From NCBI GenBank assembly GCA_002104905.1, contig MCFE01000016.1, positions 124,001 to 188,000 of the forward strand: a stretch of 64,000 bases of DNA, written 5' to 3'. Each line of letters begins with the position of its first letter. Position 1 is the first letter of the stretch. The position numbers and the translations under genes are program-made. The DNA comes from Basidiobolus meristosporus CBS 931.73. Taxonomy: Eukaryota; Basidiobolomycota; Basidiobolomycetes; Basidiobolales; Basidiobolaceae. Of the stretch, positions 33,851 to 47,387 are shown piece by piece. The notes beneath the pieces are model-generated. The model saw nothing but the letters and a program-made list of their open reading frames with translations, was not told the DNA's origin and ran no database searches.

Positions 33851-36530
33851 TTTGTCCTGATTAAAGCTGAGAGGGTTCTCCTGGTTCTCTTTTCTTGTGA
33901 TACTAATATTAAGATGGCTCACCATTGTCAGTAGGTCTCACAAGCTCTGGGATGTTCCCATTCTCTGACTGCTCCATTAAATACTTGATCAGCATTTCCC
34001 CAAAAAGTCCTTTGAATCACTCAATAACTCCATCAGTTCTAGGGTGAAATCCCAAGGGGTTCAAATGTTTGATCTGTGGCATATCCAGGTAAGCTTCCAA
34101 TGTCTTGGCCACAAAGTTTGCTCCTCTAATGGAGAATAATTCCACAGGGCATCCAAACCTCATCAGTAACTCATGGAAGATGAAGCTTGCAGCTACTTAA
34201 TCACTGGCTATTGGTACAACTCTGGTCACTGGCCATTTTGTGGCATAGTCAATTGGTATCAGGATCCACCAATTGCATTTCCAAGTTAAGGGCAGTCCTC
34301 CAATAAAGTCAATTTCCAATCTCTCAAATGGTCTTACAGGCTCAAAGGGAAAGTGTTTGGCAACTCTCTGTGGTTGACCTTGATTATGTGGCAACTTGGG
34401 CAGGTTTTTGCTATTATCTTAATATCTTGTTTCATTCAGGGCCACCATGCTCAAGCTTGTACAAGGCTGTAGGTTCCTTCAATTCCAAGATGTCTATATC
34501 CATTGTGTAGCTTGTATCTTAAATCCTGATATGCAACATAGGGGTAATAGGCAAAAGGATTTCCATCAACAATTCAGTAAAGTGTTTCATCCTGTGCCAC
34601 AAATTTGCTGGCTTCACCTGGATAATATTATTGACACCCTCCTCCACCTCACAAGGAATGGCTTGGTCCTCCAGGAACTTTGACAATAATCTGGGCTAAT
34701 CTGACTCAACATGCTGAGTAGTGAAACTTGTTCTAGTCTTTTTAGGCATCAGCAAACGTGTTGTTTTTCCTAGGCAGTAGACAATCTCCAGGTCCAATTG
34801 CTTAATGTATTCATTCCATCTTGTGATTCCACTGATTAGTACTTTCTGAGTAAATATAAACCTGATTTTGACATGTTCAGTCCTCACAGTGCACCTAACC
34901 AATTGAATGTAGCATCTCCAAGTTTTTAAGCTTTATGTTATGACCAGCATCTCTTCCTCTTGCACTGGGTAGGTTTGTTCTGCCAAGTTCAGTTTCTTAG
35001 TTTCAAAAGCCACAAGGTATGCCTTTCGCTCATGTTCTTGACTCAGTACTCCACCAATTGCATAATCCAAAGAATATGTGCAGTGAGCAAACACTTCTCT
35101 GAAGTCAGGTACACCTAGGGTTGGCATCTTGGCAAGTACATTTTGAACATCTCAAAGGCAGTCTAACAGGCTATGTCCCACTTCAAGATCTTGTCTTTCT
35201 TAAGGATATCAGTCAAAAGAGCTGCATTACTTGCAATGTGATTTACAAATCTCCAATAATTGGAAACTATTCCAGAAAACAATCTGAGCTCTGCAATGCT
35301 ATGAGGTAGCTTCTGATTCTTAATAGCTTCTACTTATTTAGGGTCTGAATTCACCCCAATACTAGTCACTCTGTGTCCCAGATATTCATTGTGCTCCTTG
35401 AAGAACAAACACTTTGCTAGCTTGGCAAATAGCATGTTCTCTCTTAGCTACTTCAAGACCTTCTCAATAAGCACTAACTGGTTATCTTCTGTCTTGCTGT
35501 ATCTGAATATGACATCTATGTATGTTACCACAAATCTGGCAAAGTACTGCTGGAAGATGGTTTGCATCAATATCATGACTGTTGCAGGGGCATAAGTGAT
35601 GCCCAAACTTGTGACTAAGTACTTGCAATGCCAATATCAGGTCCTGACTCTGATTTAGGATATCTTTTGGATTCACCCTCATCTGCTTGTATCCTGACAT
35701 GAGGGTAAGTTTGCAGAATATTGTGACCCTGTAAAGTTTGTCTAAGATCTCATCAATCTGCAGTATAGGGTACTTATTCTTCACAGTAACTGAATTTAGG
35801 GCTCTGTAGTCAATGCTCATCCTTGGTGATCCATCTTTCTTCTTTGCAACAAGCACTGGTGCCCCAGAGGGTGACTTCCTGGGCCTGATGTTGCCTTGTT
35901 CCAATAATGATCAATATGACTCTTCATCTCTTCCAAAACCAACAGATTTATTTTGTACAGTGTTCTTCTAATGGGGGACTCTCTCCTGTATCAACAATAT
36001 TATCCACATCTCTCACTCATGGCTGGTGTCCATTTTGTCTCAGAGGGCAGTACTCTGCAATATGTCCTGGCTGGTAACAATTCAAGCAAGGTTTGTTCTT
36101 TGTACATTCCTCTGAGGTAGGATTCTTCTGCAAAGCATCTGTTTCCATTAGCACTGCTTCTGATTGTATTCTTTCATAGTGACTGCAGCTTTTCTAACTA
36201 GTCACTGTAGGCTGTCCAACCCGAATTAGAGCTGAATCATAGGCAACGGCAATCTTGATGAAGTCTTCAATAGTCTGAGGTCCTCAAAAATTCACTTCCT
36301 TGCAAGTTCTCATGTTCAACCCATCTGTAAGGTATTTAAGTTGACCAAGGGGGTCCATTCTTTCACGTTGTCAGGTAGACATATTTACTTCAAGAGGTAT
36401 TCTTGAACCATTCCTTTCTTTCTAAGTGCCTTTGGCTTCCTCCTTTTTAGAGTCTGCAGGTGATGAGGCTCAAAAGCATTGGAAATTAGCTGCCAGTTAC
36501 TTCTATTAAAATGCATTTGATGTTTTAACC
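33851..36530 (-). pseudogene. Gypsy gag-pol remnant (chromoviral-like order), dead
   Basis: Minus-strand order from right to left: gag with zinc knuckle CLNCYQPGHIAEYC (~36,050-36,095); RT at 35,482-35,904 with SGAPVLVAKKKDGSPRMSIDYRALN and KLTLMSGYKQM (canonical KLDLRSGYHQI, so the motif A Asp is lost); a YIDVIF site near 35,500-35,520 where YxDD is expected; RNase H at 34,933-35,127 (LDYAIGGVLSQ); and integrase at 34,197-34,394 (RLEIDFIGGLP), followed by SIRGANF where SDRGxNF is expected. Frameshifts and stops occur throughout. I saw no identical flanking LTR pair. Confidence 0.8.
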
Positions 36531-36589
36531 AAAAACACTATTAGAATACCAGCTGAATATCAGCTGAAAATTAGATGAATTACAAACTT

Positions 36590-37340
36590 GAGATTTTTCA
36601 CAGGGAAGTATTTCTCACAGCCTCCAATCAACATCCAAACACATATGCAACAATACAAGTGCAAGGATTGGATCAGCCGGATATATATTGATTCAAGTGG
36701 CATTCTGAAGCCATTTCTACCAAGTGTACATTGGAAACATTGGGAGTCATATATGGCCATTGTAGGAGTATTTATCCAGAAGCAGACCACCAATGGCACC
36801 TTGATGCATTTACAGCTCTTGCGCAAGAAGTTTGCAATGGAGTTTGAGTGGCTATACTACAAGCATAAAGCTGAGCATGTAGACGTATGCTGCTACTGTA
36901 TCCATTTGCTATTCCATCTTGCTTTGTGTGTGGGGAATATTGGGCCTTGCTTCACCTTTAGGAGTTTCTTATGGAGCAGATGTTTAGGGAGATAGGAAGA
37001 TAAGTCAAGGTGCAGGCGTTACTATACCCTCATCTCATTAAGAATATTGCCTCCAAGTCTGTCATGTATCTGATGAGTTGGCACATGGAGGACAGCCAGG
37101 AAGAATTGGAAAGTACAGAGGACAGATGTGCACATGGACACACCTATGCCTATGGCATTAAGCAGCTAAACAGCCCCAATGCATGAGTAATCAGTTGCGT
37201 AATGCAAAGTTGGGTTGGGTGCAACAAGCAACTAACTGCTATCAGGAAAGCTCTACCAAAGTATGCTGGGTTTCTCTTAGTCTCAAGCAAGTTTCTGCAA
37301 CATTCAATATGGAACTTACACAAACAACAGCCAGAGTGCA
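36590..37340 (+). pseudogene. Tnp2-like transposase, C-terminal fragment
   Basis: The open piece at 36,588-36,995 starts in foreign sequence and becomes transposase at ~36,610 (PINIQTHMQQYKCKDW). It carries the VDVCCYCIHLLFHLALCVGN block and breaks by frameshift near 36,960-37,000. The remainder to ~37,340 matches the C-terminal extension of copy A. It is followed directly by the left end of copy B. Confidence 0.7.
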
Positions 37341-37384
37341 CCTACAAGGGGGACTAGAATCCAGCAGGGAGTGGGAATGTACCG

Positions 37385-37876
37385 GCTAAATACAAAAAAG
37401 ATGAACCCACCAAAATGCTATCATAAAGTTAAAGTCCAGTGACTAATAGATACTGATCTTGTTGGGACAGTGTCCAGAGACCGCAGAAAAATAATTGCAC
37501 CCCAGATTTCACAAAGAACTTGGTCAAAATTTTTAACCACAACATTGTATAAGTGGCTTTTGATTGGTTCCCTGCCAATTTGCTCACTTTCTGATCCTGG
37601 ACACTCCATTGCCTCCTATGTTTGTGTGAATTGACTGGCTATTGACTCTTTTTCACACTCCTTACTACCTGACCCAACTGTTTCTCTTATTTTAGATGCA
37701 ACCAAATTGATTTATTTACGTTGAAACTTCAGTTGTACCTCAATTGCCAATTGTATTGACCTATATAAGTCTCTATACCCTACACTAACATTAAGCCCAA
37801 CCTTACACTCAACAAGTAACTCTATTAAAATCCACCACTCAATAAGTATTTCTGCTGTAATGCCCTGGTTCCACAA
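37385..37876. other. Left non-coding end of Tnp2-type transposon, copy B
   Basis: Homologous to 11,130-11,627 and 44,700-45,200. Non-coding. Confidence 0.6.
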
Positions 37877-39785
37877 CTATGGTGGGCACCCAACAGCTTT
37901 ATGCCACTGTTCATTCACAGGTTCCCACATGTCTTGGTCTTCAGCTGGCACTGCAAGGTCTAGCTCCTCATCTGTCAGTCTTTGCAATAAATCCTTGCAA
38001 TATTCCAATGTGTTTTCTTGTGCACTGCTCTTGAAGAAGTGCTGCAACCTCTTGGTGTGCCTATTAATGTTCCAAAACCACACTGAAGGCATTGCAATAG
38101 TCTTTTGAGCTCTTGACATTGTAGCCTTGTCTGTCAGTGGGATCTCCACTGGGTCAACAATGGAGGATGTGGAGGCTGTGGAGGCTGTTGTAGATGAACT
38201 GCCTTTTTCAGCCAACTCATCTACCTTGCTGGAGTGCAGCTCAGCTGGCTGCACTTATGACTCTTGTGAAAATAGCTGCTTTCTTTTTTGTAATTACTCT
38301 TGGCTATGATGAGTTTCAGTCTGTACCTGGCTTGTGGCATTAATTGGCAAGAACTGCAGTTTTTTTGCATGCCTCCCTGTCTCACACTTGGGTAGACATT
38401 TGTCCCTTTACCTTTTCCATTATCACTGCCAGGTCTTTCACTGTTACTTTGTCTGTGTGCTTCTTGTAAAGAACTGTGCATTCTCCTGAATAAATTCTGC
38501 ACTGACTCATTTGTTTTGTCCTGCTTGCCCCTTGCTAGCACTCCTCTAGCAACCTGACGTTCCTTTTCTGCTTGTTTTGAGCTCTCAACTGTAGTTTTGA
38601 CAGGCTCCTGTCAAAGCAGCTGGTTTTTATCACTGCCAGGTCTTTCAATGCTACTTTGGCTGTGTGCTTCTTGAGTAGTACTACACTTTTTTGTTGATAA
38701 ATGTTGTGCTGGTACATCTGTGTCTGCCTGTTTGTCCTTAATTGACACTTTTCTAGCTGTCTGATGTCTCTTTGATGCTTGTCTGGAGATTTTGGCCCTG
38801 CTTGTAACAGGCTCTTGAGGAAGCCGCTGGTTTTTAGCCATAGTACCCTTGCTCTTCTGTCTTTGATAGTTTCTGCAATTCTTAAGATACTTTCTTAGCC
38901 TACCAATGCTGGCACAAAATGTATTTTCCTGTTTGAATCCAGGATAATGCTCATGGAACCAGTCAAGTGCATTCTGCTTGACCTTGAGTTCCTGATGGTC
39001 CCATGGTATATCAGCCTTAAGGTAATGGCATGCCAGACTTCTGACGGCCTCTTGTATATTAGTCCACTCTTCATTATTGCACTCAACAGCTTCAAAGATT
39101 TTCAATGTCTTTTGATTTTTAGGCTTTGGTATAAACACCACATTGTCTCCCTCCTATGCTGTGATAGATTTTTCTGTGGACTTTATCTTTGGGCATTGTT
39201 ATAGTGCCTCAAAGATTGTATGGTGTTCCTCTGCTGTTACTTTGGGAAGTGGCTCAATTCTTTGCTGTGACATTGAGCTACTTAGGTTCCTTCTTTGCAG
39301 TAAAAAGACTGCTTTCTCTACCTATGATATTAATTGCTCCACACATATTATCCGCTCTTCCTGTTTCTGCGCTATTTCCTGATTTCTCTGGGCCATTGCA
39401 CCTATCTTATCAGCCACTGCACCTAATTGCTTCATTAATGCTTTGGTATGAGCTGACAACATACTTGCTAATATTGGTGGTGGTGATGTTATCATGGCCA
39501 CTTGCTGATCTTCAACTGAGGGTACTGCATATGCTACATTCTCATCTGCCTGAGCATAATGATCAGCTTGTGGCTCCACAGAGGTTCTCAATTGACTACT
39601 TGACTGAGAGCCTGAGGAGTCCACATTATTACCTTCAATGGGCACACTGTCCACAGGGCCTTTTTTGGATGTGGCCCTGCTTGTTGAACTGAATGCCAAA
39701 GCAAGCTGTTGTCCTACCATTCTTCTGTTGCCATCAGCTGTGGGGTTTGGTTGAGAACCAGACAACTTTGCTTTATTTTTTGGCA
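37877..39785 (-). pseudogene. Accessory protein gene, copy B (most complete)
   Basis: Minus-strand pieces 39,322-39,765, 38,611-39,141, 38,221-38,541 and 37,877-38,254 cover the whole accessory protein with only a few breaks. The first two share a frame, with a TAG between them near 39,156 at a position that is Trp in copy A. The start codon has become CTG (MPPK in copy A). Domain order as in copy A: basic start, Ser/Gln-rich region, coiled coil near 39,330-39,430, a conserved block with QEAVRSLACHYLKADIP and HYPGFKQ, basic tandem repeats, and a final block with INRHTKRLQHFFKS. No MITE here, so it shows the empty site. It is divergent to the transposase starting near 40,027. Function unknown. 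Confidence 0.65.
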
Positions 39786-40026
39786 GTATATATATGGGAG
39801 TGAGTCAAACCAAAGGGGAAATAGTGTTACATATACGTGAGTATGTGGTGCCACAACTTTATTTATAATGCTTACTATGGCAGGTCATCATTGAATCTTA
39901 CATTCATGTAGGTGCAATGTCTCAAATACAAGACTGTCTTAAGTTCACATGAGTATTGACCAAAAAGTGGTAAAATAGCATTACGTTGTTGAAGGTCAAA
40001 CTGTTTGCCCTATAAACAAGACTACT
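39786..40026. promoter_or_regulatory. Divergent promoter region, copy B
   Basis: Same ~240-bp spacer as at 13,748-13,984, with an ATATATAT run next to the accessory start. Confidence 0.5.
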
Positions 40027-42830
40027 TTGACTCAACGCTGTAAGAGAAGAGAAAAAAGACCATGTGGCTATTATGGCAAGCCTCTCAGCTATGAAGCACA
40101 CAGAGAGTATAGAAAGTATTACAAGGATCATGGCCAATGTTTTGACACCCAAGTCATATTAGACCATTCATTGGTCACTACTGTACCAACATTATCTTGC
40201 CAGCTAATTAATACTTCTATATAGGCACCTGGCCATCTTTGTCACCTTGCACAAACTGAGTCAGGTGAGTTTGTGACACCCTTAGGCTCACCTCAGCCTT
40301 CTGAATATTGCATGCAGAGTGATAGCTCTGACAAAGAAGGTACACTGATAGATTTTGAGCCTATCTTTGCCAACAACAGTACCAACTATGAGCCCAGTCA
40401 ATCCCCTATATGTAATGAGGCAACACCCATTGAAACAAATGCCAAGGATACTTTATAGAGCCAAGTGAGCCCAGTAATCCATCTACTGGTGAATGATGTA
40501 ATGTTCTGGCTAGAGAAGTGGTGTGTTTCTACTAATATCAGTAATGGGTGCTTTGAGGATTTATTACTACTTCTTGCCAAAATCATACCAGGATGCAAGT
40601 TACCATATACATGGTACAAGTGGACAACTGTCATGCAGCTTGCGACAAATGATCCAGAGACTGACCTGATTCCAGCATGTGTTAACAATTGCATGGCAAT
40701 CACATCCAAAAATGCTACCATTGCAACATGTCCAAATTTTCAGGAATCCACAAACATTTAGGGAAAACATTGTTCACAAACCAGATATTCTCTGGTCATA
40801 CCCTGTCTGAGGAAGCTAATGCAGTCTGACAAATGTTGCAAAGCTATACAATACCACACTCCGTATCTATCCAGTGCAAACATATCCAATATATTTGATG
40901 GCAAATATTACAAATAGCTGAGATCCAAGGGCTATTTTAAAGGTATGTATGACCATGCCTTTGCTTTAGCACTTGACGGATTCTCATTAAACAAGTACTC
41001 TACCAGCAAATCCTACTGGCTACTGATTCTCATCAATCTGAATTTGCCGCTCATTTTACGGTATCAGAGCAATAATCTGATGGTGGTCTCAGTGGTAGCT
41101 GGGCCTAAATCACTGTCCAACCTGGATAGCTACTGGCATCCATTGCTGGATGAATTTTGTATGCTTTCCAGCAGGATAATGGTAAATGGCTGACATGTAG
41201 AAGCATGTAATATCATCTGCATTAGGAATACCCCAACCATCAGCATGATAGCAGGTTTTTTCCAAGCACAATGGACGGTATTGCTGTTAAATGTGTGAGA
41301 TTCAGGGGATTTGCTCCATAACTCACACGCATTATTATTAACCAAACACCAGCACTATGAACATCATATTTCCACAGAGAGAATGTGCAGAAGTAAGCAT
41401 GCAATTGCAACAAAGTAGGCAAGCTATAAGCCATTGGCCAGAATATGGAATTTATTGAAAACTGGAGATACTTAAGATAGAGAGTATGTGTTGGAGCAAA
41501 AGCTTTCCACTGAGGGCAATGCATTTGCTTTTCAACAATATCCCTATACTGATGACTAAGTTGTACATGGGCATTTGAAGCTAAATGAGCCCTTCAAGAT
41601 ACCGGAGAAGCTTGAAAGAATTGGCATGAAATTACAGAGTATCTGCTACCCTAGTACTTCTCATAGGCTCCAATTAATATTCATATGCATATGCAACAAT
41701 ACAAATGCAAAGACTAGATGAACTGGATATGAATTTATTTCAAGTTGTGTCCTGAAGCCATTCCTACCAAGAGTACATTGGAAGCATTGGGAGTCATATG
41801 TGGACATTGTAGGAATATTTATCCAGAAGCAGATCACCAATGCAAACTTGACACATCTACAGCTTTTGTGTGAGGAGTTTGTGTTGGAATTTGAGCGGCT
41901 ATACTACAAACATAAAGCTGAACATATAGATCTCTGTTGCTAATGTATCCATACTCTACTCCATCTTGCATGGTGTGTGGAGAATATTGGGCCTTGCTTC
42001 ACCTTTTGGGAGTTTCCTATGGAGCAGATGGGTGGGGAGATAGGACATCAAGTCAAGCTGCAGGTGCTACCATATCCCAATCTCATCAAGAATATTACCT
42101 TCAAGTCTGTCATGGATGTGATAAGTTGGCACATGGAGGACAGCCAGAAAGAGTTGGAAAATACTGAGGACAAATGTGCACATGGAGACACCTATGCATA
42201 TGGCATTATTAAGCTAATCAGCCCCAATGCATGGGTAATCAGTTAAGTAATGCAAAGTTGGGCTGGGTGCCACAAGCAACAAATTTTTATCAGGCAAACT
42301 CTACCAAGGTATGCTGAATTTCTCATGGTAACAAGCCAACTTATACACCATTCAATATGGAATTCACACAAACATAAGCCAGAGTGCACCTATAAAGGGG
42401 ACTAGAATCCAGCAGGGAGAAGGAATATATGGACTAAATACCAAGAAGTTCTTTGCAGATATTCAGGAGGTATTGCTGGGAGAAGTAGCAACAACCAAGC
42501 ATATATTTGCAAGATGTATGTGTTACCAGCAGTACAAGGTATATGGCAACTTTGCAAGTATCACACTAAAAAGCTGTAAAGTTGAGGTGACAGAAGTATG
42601 TTGATTGCGGCAGGTGTGTGCGTTTGTTGAGGTTAGTAAGCAGGTGGCCATAGTTTTTTTTGACCTGAACTATATGTGAAATACCCAAGGTAGTAGTGGG
42701 TAAGCAAATAAAGAGGGGTGATTTTACAGTGGAATATATGAGCTGCTCAAGAGGAGGTAGAAAAAGGAAGTACCATTTGGTAAATTGGTACAGTAGCATT
42801 ATACAGAACCGGCAGTAGGCCTTCATACTG
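40027..42830 (+). pseudogene. Tnp2/CACTA-like transposase, copy B
   Basis: Pieces at 40,027-40,224, 40,273-40,458, 40,465-40,761, 40,945-41,193 and 41,937-42,246, with a degraded middle. It lacks the LTR present in copy A, so the order is continuous. The zinc-finger-like start reads CGYYGKPLSYEA, so one of the two Cys is replaced by Tyr. Then come GCKLPYTWYKWTT, LDGFSLNKYS, GPKSLSNLDSYWHPLLDEF, a decayed GHNG..C..C region (41,240-41,300) and the C-terminal VENIGPCFTFWEF block. Stops and frameshifts make it a pseudogene. With copy B's accessory gene it gives the clearest picture of the element's plan. Confidence 0.75.
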
Positions 42831-43180
42831 TCAATATAATGCCATCAGAGTCTTGCTGTGAGGTCATTAAAATACTGTCAAATTTCTTGCCATATAAGGC
42901 AATTGGATGTCCTGGCCAACTGGATCCACCTAAAATAGTTACAGAGTGCTGAAAGACCACAACAATACCATGCAAATATTGTCACAGCACCAATAAAATA
43001 TCATCAAGTTTTATCCCTTTATTTGGTTGTAAAAGTAGCAAAACACCATCATGATCTTGTCATAAGATTGTTAGGAAGGTCACTAATTCCAAGCTGCTGT
43101 TATTGTGATGGTCTCCAAACAGGATCTTGTTGGTGGATCTGAATTGGATCCACCTACAGGACCAAATTATTTTTCATAGG
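42831..43180. other. Right non-coding end of Tnp2-type transposon, copy B
   Basis: Homologous to 17,820-18,221; ends at GGACCAAATTATTTTTC. Confidence 0.55.
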
Positions 43181-44510
43181 GTACAAAGATCACAGACAGT
43201 ATTTGCCACACAATATATACTTCATCATTCTTCAGTCACTACAGTACCAACAATATCTTGCTGGCCACTTGATGCTCCTATAGTGGCACTGAGCCTTACT
43301 TGTCACCTTGCATAAATGGAGTCAGGTGTGTTAGTGGTGCCTTTAGGCTTACCTCAGCCTTCTGAATATGGTACACAGACACAACTTACAAGGCTACTTT
43401 AATAAATACTTATTCAGCTCATCTAGTCCTTGTATTTGTATTGTTGCATATGCCTATGAATAAATATATTGAAGTCTGTGAGAGGTACCTTGGGTAGCAG
43501 ATACTCTGTAATATCTTTTTATTTCTTTCAAGTTTCTCCAATATCTCAAAGGGCCTGTTCAGCCTGAAATGTTGTATCTACAACTTGGTTATCAGTATAG
43601 GGATAATATTGAAAAGCAAATGCATTGATCCCAATTGAAAGCTTTTGTTCTAACAGATTCCCTCTATCTTAAGTATCACCAGTTTTTGATTAATTACATA
43701 TTCTGGCCAATTGCATAAAGCTTGCCAGATTTGGTGGAAATGCATGTTGACTTCTGTGTGATCTTTCTGTGGGAAGATGATGTTTTTAGTATTGGTGTTT
43801 GTGTGGGTTATGAAGTAAATCCTTTGGGTTTCACACATTTGACAGCAATACCATCCATTACCAAAGTATGCTGTGTTTCTCCTGGGTACAAGCTAATATC
43901 CACACCATTCAATACAGTTTTCATACAAACTAGTACCAGAGCATACATATAAGGTGGATTAGATTTCATCATGGAGAGGAATATATTTGCCCAGTGCCAA
44001 AATTCTTTGGAATATATTCAAGAGGTTTAATGGCAAGAGTGGTGGCAACCTAGCAGATATTTGCAAGATGTATATGTTGCCAGCAATACAAGGTGTATGG
44101 CAACTTTGCAAGTATTGCATTGAGAACTTCTAAAGTTGAGGTGATAGAAATGTGTCAACTGCAATTGGTGTGCACATTTGTAGAGGTTAATATGTAGGAG
44201 GCCATAGTTTTTCTTAGATTTGAACTAAATGTGGAATAACCACAGTAGTAGTGGGTAAGCAAACAGATTAGAGTGATTCTACAATGGAATATATCAATGG
44301 TGCAAGGGGAGGTAGCAAAAAGAAATACCATTTGGTCAATTGCTATGGTAGCATCATACAGTCCCAGCTATAGGCCACTGTACTACTACTATTATGCCAC
44401 AGAAGTCTTTATCAAGGCTGTTGAAATATTATCATGTTTTTTTCCATGTATGCCATTTGCATGTACTGGCTGGTTGGGTCCACTCAAATAAGTGTAGGCT
44501 AAGATAAGAC
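43181..44510. pseudogene. Rearranged transposase mosaic
   Basis: Three transposase pieces in scrambled order: an N-terminal piece on plus (43,190-43,390), an internal/C-terminal piece on minus (~43,400-43,860, with CETQRIYFITHT), and a C-terminal piece on plus (~43,860-44,500). The reversed middle segment joins exactly where the forward one begins. Confidence 0.65.
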
Positions 44511-46450
44511 TGTCAAATTGCCATTCAAGTGCTGTTAAAGGATCACCTAAGCACTGTCAAGTTCACTTACCTACTTAGTGGTAAAACTGGCAAAATAGCA
44601 TCACAAACCCATCATACAATTGTAAAGAGAGTCAATAATTCCAAGCTGCTAGCATCATGCTGGCCTCATTGTGACACCTTATGAAAATTATTGTCATGAT
44701 CCCATCAAAAGGCTGTTGGAGATTCTAAGTCTTGTGACTAAGAGGTATTGATTCCATCAGGACACCATGTAAAGACCGTCAAAAAAAATTGCACCCTAGA
44801 TATCATAAAAAGCTTGGTCTAAATTTTTCATCACAGCAATACAAAAGTGGCTTTGAATTGGTTCTCTGCCAATTTTCTAACATTCTGATGCCAGACACTC
44901 TATCACCTCCTACATTTGTGTGCATTGATTGGCTATTGCCACTTTTTCACACTTGTTACTACCTGACTTGACCATTTCACTTATTTTTGATGCATACAAA
45001 TTGATTTATTCCAATTGAAACTTCAGTTGTACCTCAATTGCCAATTGTATTGACCTATACAAGTCCCTATACTCTACACTAACATTAAGCCCAACCCCAC
45101 ACTCAACAAGTAGCTCCATTAAAATCCACCACTCAATAAGTGTTTCTGCTTTAATGATCTGTTTTCACAACTTTGGCAGGAACCCTATGACTCTATGCCA
45201 TTGTTCATTCACTGGTTCCTATATGTCCCAGTCTCAAGTCAGCACTGCAAGGTATAGCTCCTCATCTTGACATTGCTACTTTGTCTGTCAGTGAGATCTC
45301 CACTCTGTCAGCAGTGGAAGATGCCGAGGCTGTGGAAGACAAATTGCCTTTCTCTGCAAACCCATCTACCTCACTGGGGTGTAGCTCAACTGGCTGTGCT
45401 TCCAACTTTTGTGAAAACCGCTCTTTTCTTGTTGGTAATTCTTCTTGGCTATGATTGGATTTAGTCTATTCCAGGCTTAAGATGCTAATTGGCTAGAACT
45501 GCAGCTTTTTTCTCATGCTTCCCTGTCTCTGGCTTGGGTAGACTTTCTTCCCTTTACCATTTCCTTTATCACTGCCAGGTATTTCACTGCTACTTTGTCT
45601 GTGTGCTTCTTGTATTGAGCTGTGTTTTCTCCTTAATAAATGCTGCTCTAATGCATCTGCATTGGCCTGCTTATCCCTTGCTGGCACTCTGCCAACAAGC
45701 TGATGCTTCTTTCCTGCTTGTTTCAGGCTCCTGAGGTAGCTGCTTGTTTTTATCACTGCCAGGTCCTTCACTGCTACTTTAACTGAATGCTTCTTGAGTA
45801 AAAGTATGCTTTTTCCTTGGCCAATGTTACGCTGGTGCATCTGCGCCTGCCTGCTTTTCCCTTACTGGAACTCTACCAGCTACATGATGCCTCTATGATG
45901 CTTGTTTAGAGCTTTTGACCCTGCTTGTAACAGGATCTTGAGAAAGCCACCAGTTTTTAGTCATTGCACCCTTGTTCTTCTGCCTTTGATAGTTTCAGGT
46001 ATTCTTGAGATACTTTCTTGGCATACCAACACTGGTTTAAAAGCCATTTGCTTGTTTGAGTCAGGATAATGCTTATGGAGCAAGACAAGAGTACTCTGAT
46101 TGGCCTTGACTTCCTGATGGTCCCATGGTATGATGGCCTTAAGGTGCCGGCTTGCTACACTATGAATGGCCTCCTAAATATAAGCCTACTCTTCATCATT
46201 GACTGAACAGCTTTATGGATCTTCAATGTATTTTGATTTTTGGGCTTTGATACAAGCACTATGTTTTCTCCCCCCAATGCAGTGATAGGCCTTTCTGTGG
46301 GCTTTATCTTTGGGCACTGTTGTTGTTCTTCAAAGACTGTATGGTGTTCCTCTGCTATTACATCAGGAAATGGCTCAATTCTAGGCTTTGATATTGAGGA
46401 GCTTGAGTTCCTTCTTTGCAGCAAAGTCACTGCTTTCTTTATACCTTTTA
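44511..46450 (-). pseudogene. Accessory protein gene and left end, copy C
   Basis: The left non-coding end (44,690-45,200) is followed by minus-strand accessory pieces: C-terminal block missing part of its middle (45,200-45,300), basic repeats (45,493-45,840) and the conserved block (46,155-46,430). The N-terminal coiled-coil part is absent because the copia LTR begins at 46,451. Confidence 0.65.
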
Positions 46451-46798
46451 TGTTGTAAGAGTCTTGGAGATATTGGAAGTGATTGGGAGAGCAAGTAGAT
46501 TAGGTGGTTTTCACTAAATGATTTATTGAATGTAACAGTAGTATCTATACTTTTACATGGTCTTGGCTTTACAAACACATGGAATAGGTTAAGGGAGGTC
46601 CCAAGTACATGTGTGCAAGGGTTGGGGCTGCTTGGACAACTTTGAGAATTTTTATGTTGTGAGTACCTGGTATTTTGGTGAAAATATTCTTAGTAAATCC
46701 CAACAAGAATTTGGTCAGTATTCTCTAGGATTTGGGGGTAATGATCTAAGGGACTAAGTTGGGTGAGGATTTAGGTGGAATTACAAATTTTTACAACA
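46451..46798 (-). repeat. Copia 3' LTR
   Basis: TGTTGTAAGAG...TTACAACA, 348 bp. A short purine-rich tract (GAGTGGGAG on the minus strand, 46,799-46,807) precedes it, as expected for plus-strand priming. Confidence 0.9.
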
Positions 46799-46935
46799 CT
46801 CCCACTCAGCCAAATGCTCATACTGACAAGTCCTAATTTTGACTTAAGATATTCAAACTTGTTTCTAGCTAATGGTTTTGTAAATGCGTCTGCAATCATG
46901 TCATCTGTAGGACAGTAAGCTAAGCTAACTTGGCT
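46799..46935 (-). pseudogene. Copia RNase H, C-terminal tail
   Basis: Encodes a segment with CPTDDMIADAFTKPLARNK, the conserved end of copia Pol, upstream of the LTR. Upstream sequence is replaced by MITE. Confidence 0.85.
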
Positions 46936-46939
46936 ATTA

Positions 46940-47387
46940 GACTTGTTCCATTGGATAGTGCCATATTGAGCCATGAGTGCCAAATGATGCCATAGTGTGC
47001 CAGGGAGGCCAAGTGAGCCTAAACCTGGCCACAGAGTGTGAAATATAGCTCTGCATCTTTGTGCAAAGCCGCCCCTGTGTTTCACCCACTGTGTTGCAGA
47101 AAATTCATTTTTTGACCTTTTTTTTAAGTCAATGTTGTGTAGGATGTGTCAGAGTGCAAAAGGATTGAAGATATACATCTGGTACTCAATACCCATGGCA
47201 CTCTGAATCTAGCTCCTGTGACATGTTACAAGCCACAGGAGCTAGATTCAGAGTGCCATGGGTATTGAGCACCTGATGCATGCCTTCAGTTCTTCTGTGC
47301 TCTTACACATCCTGCACAACATTGACCTAAAAAAAAGGTCAAAAAATGGATTTTCTCATACATCATTGGTAAAACACCGGGGCTGCT
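46940..47387. mobile_element. Truncated foldback MITE
   Basis: Starts after TA (46,938-46,939) with GACTTGTTCCATTGG and follows the left arm of 26,447-27,178, including the near-10-bp TGCC series. It passes the palindrome centre near 47,222 with a shortened loop and loses the end of its right arm at ~47,387, where integrase sequence resumes. Confidence 0.8.
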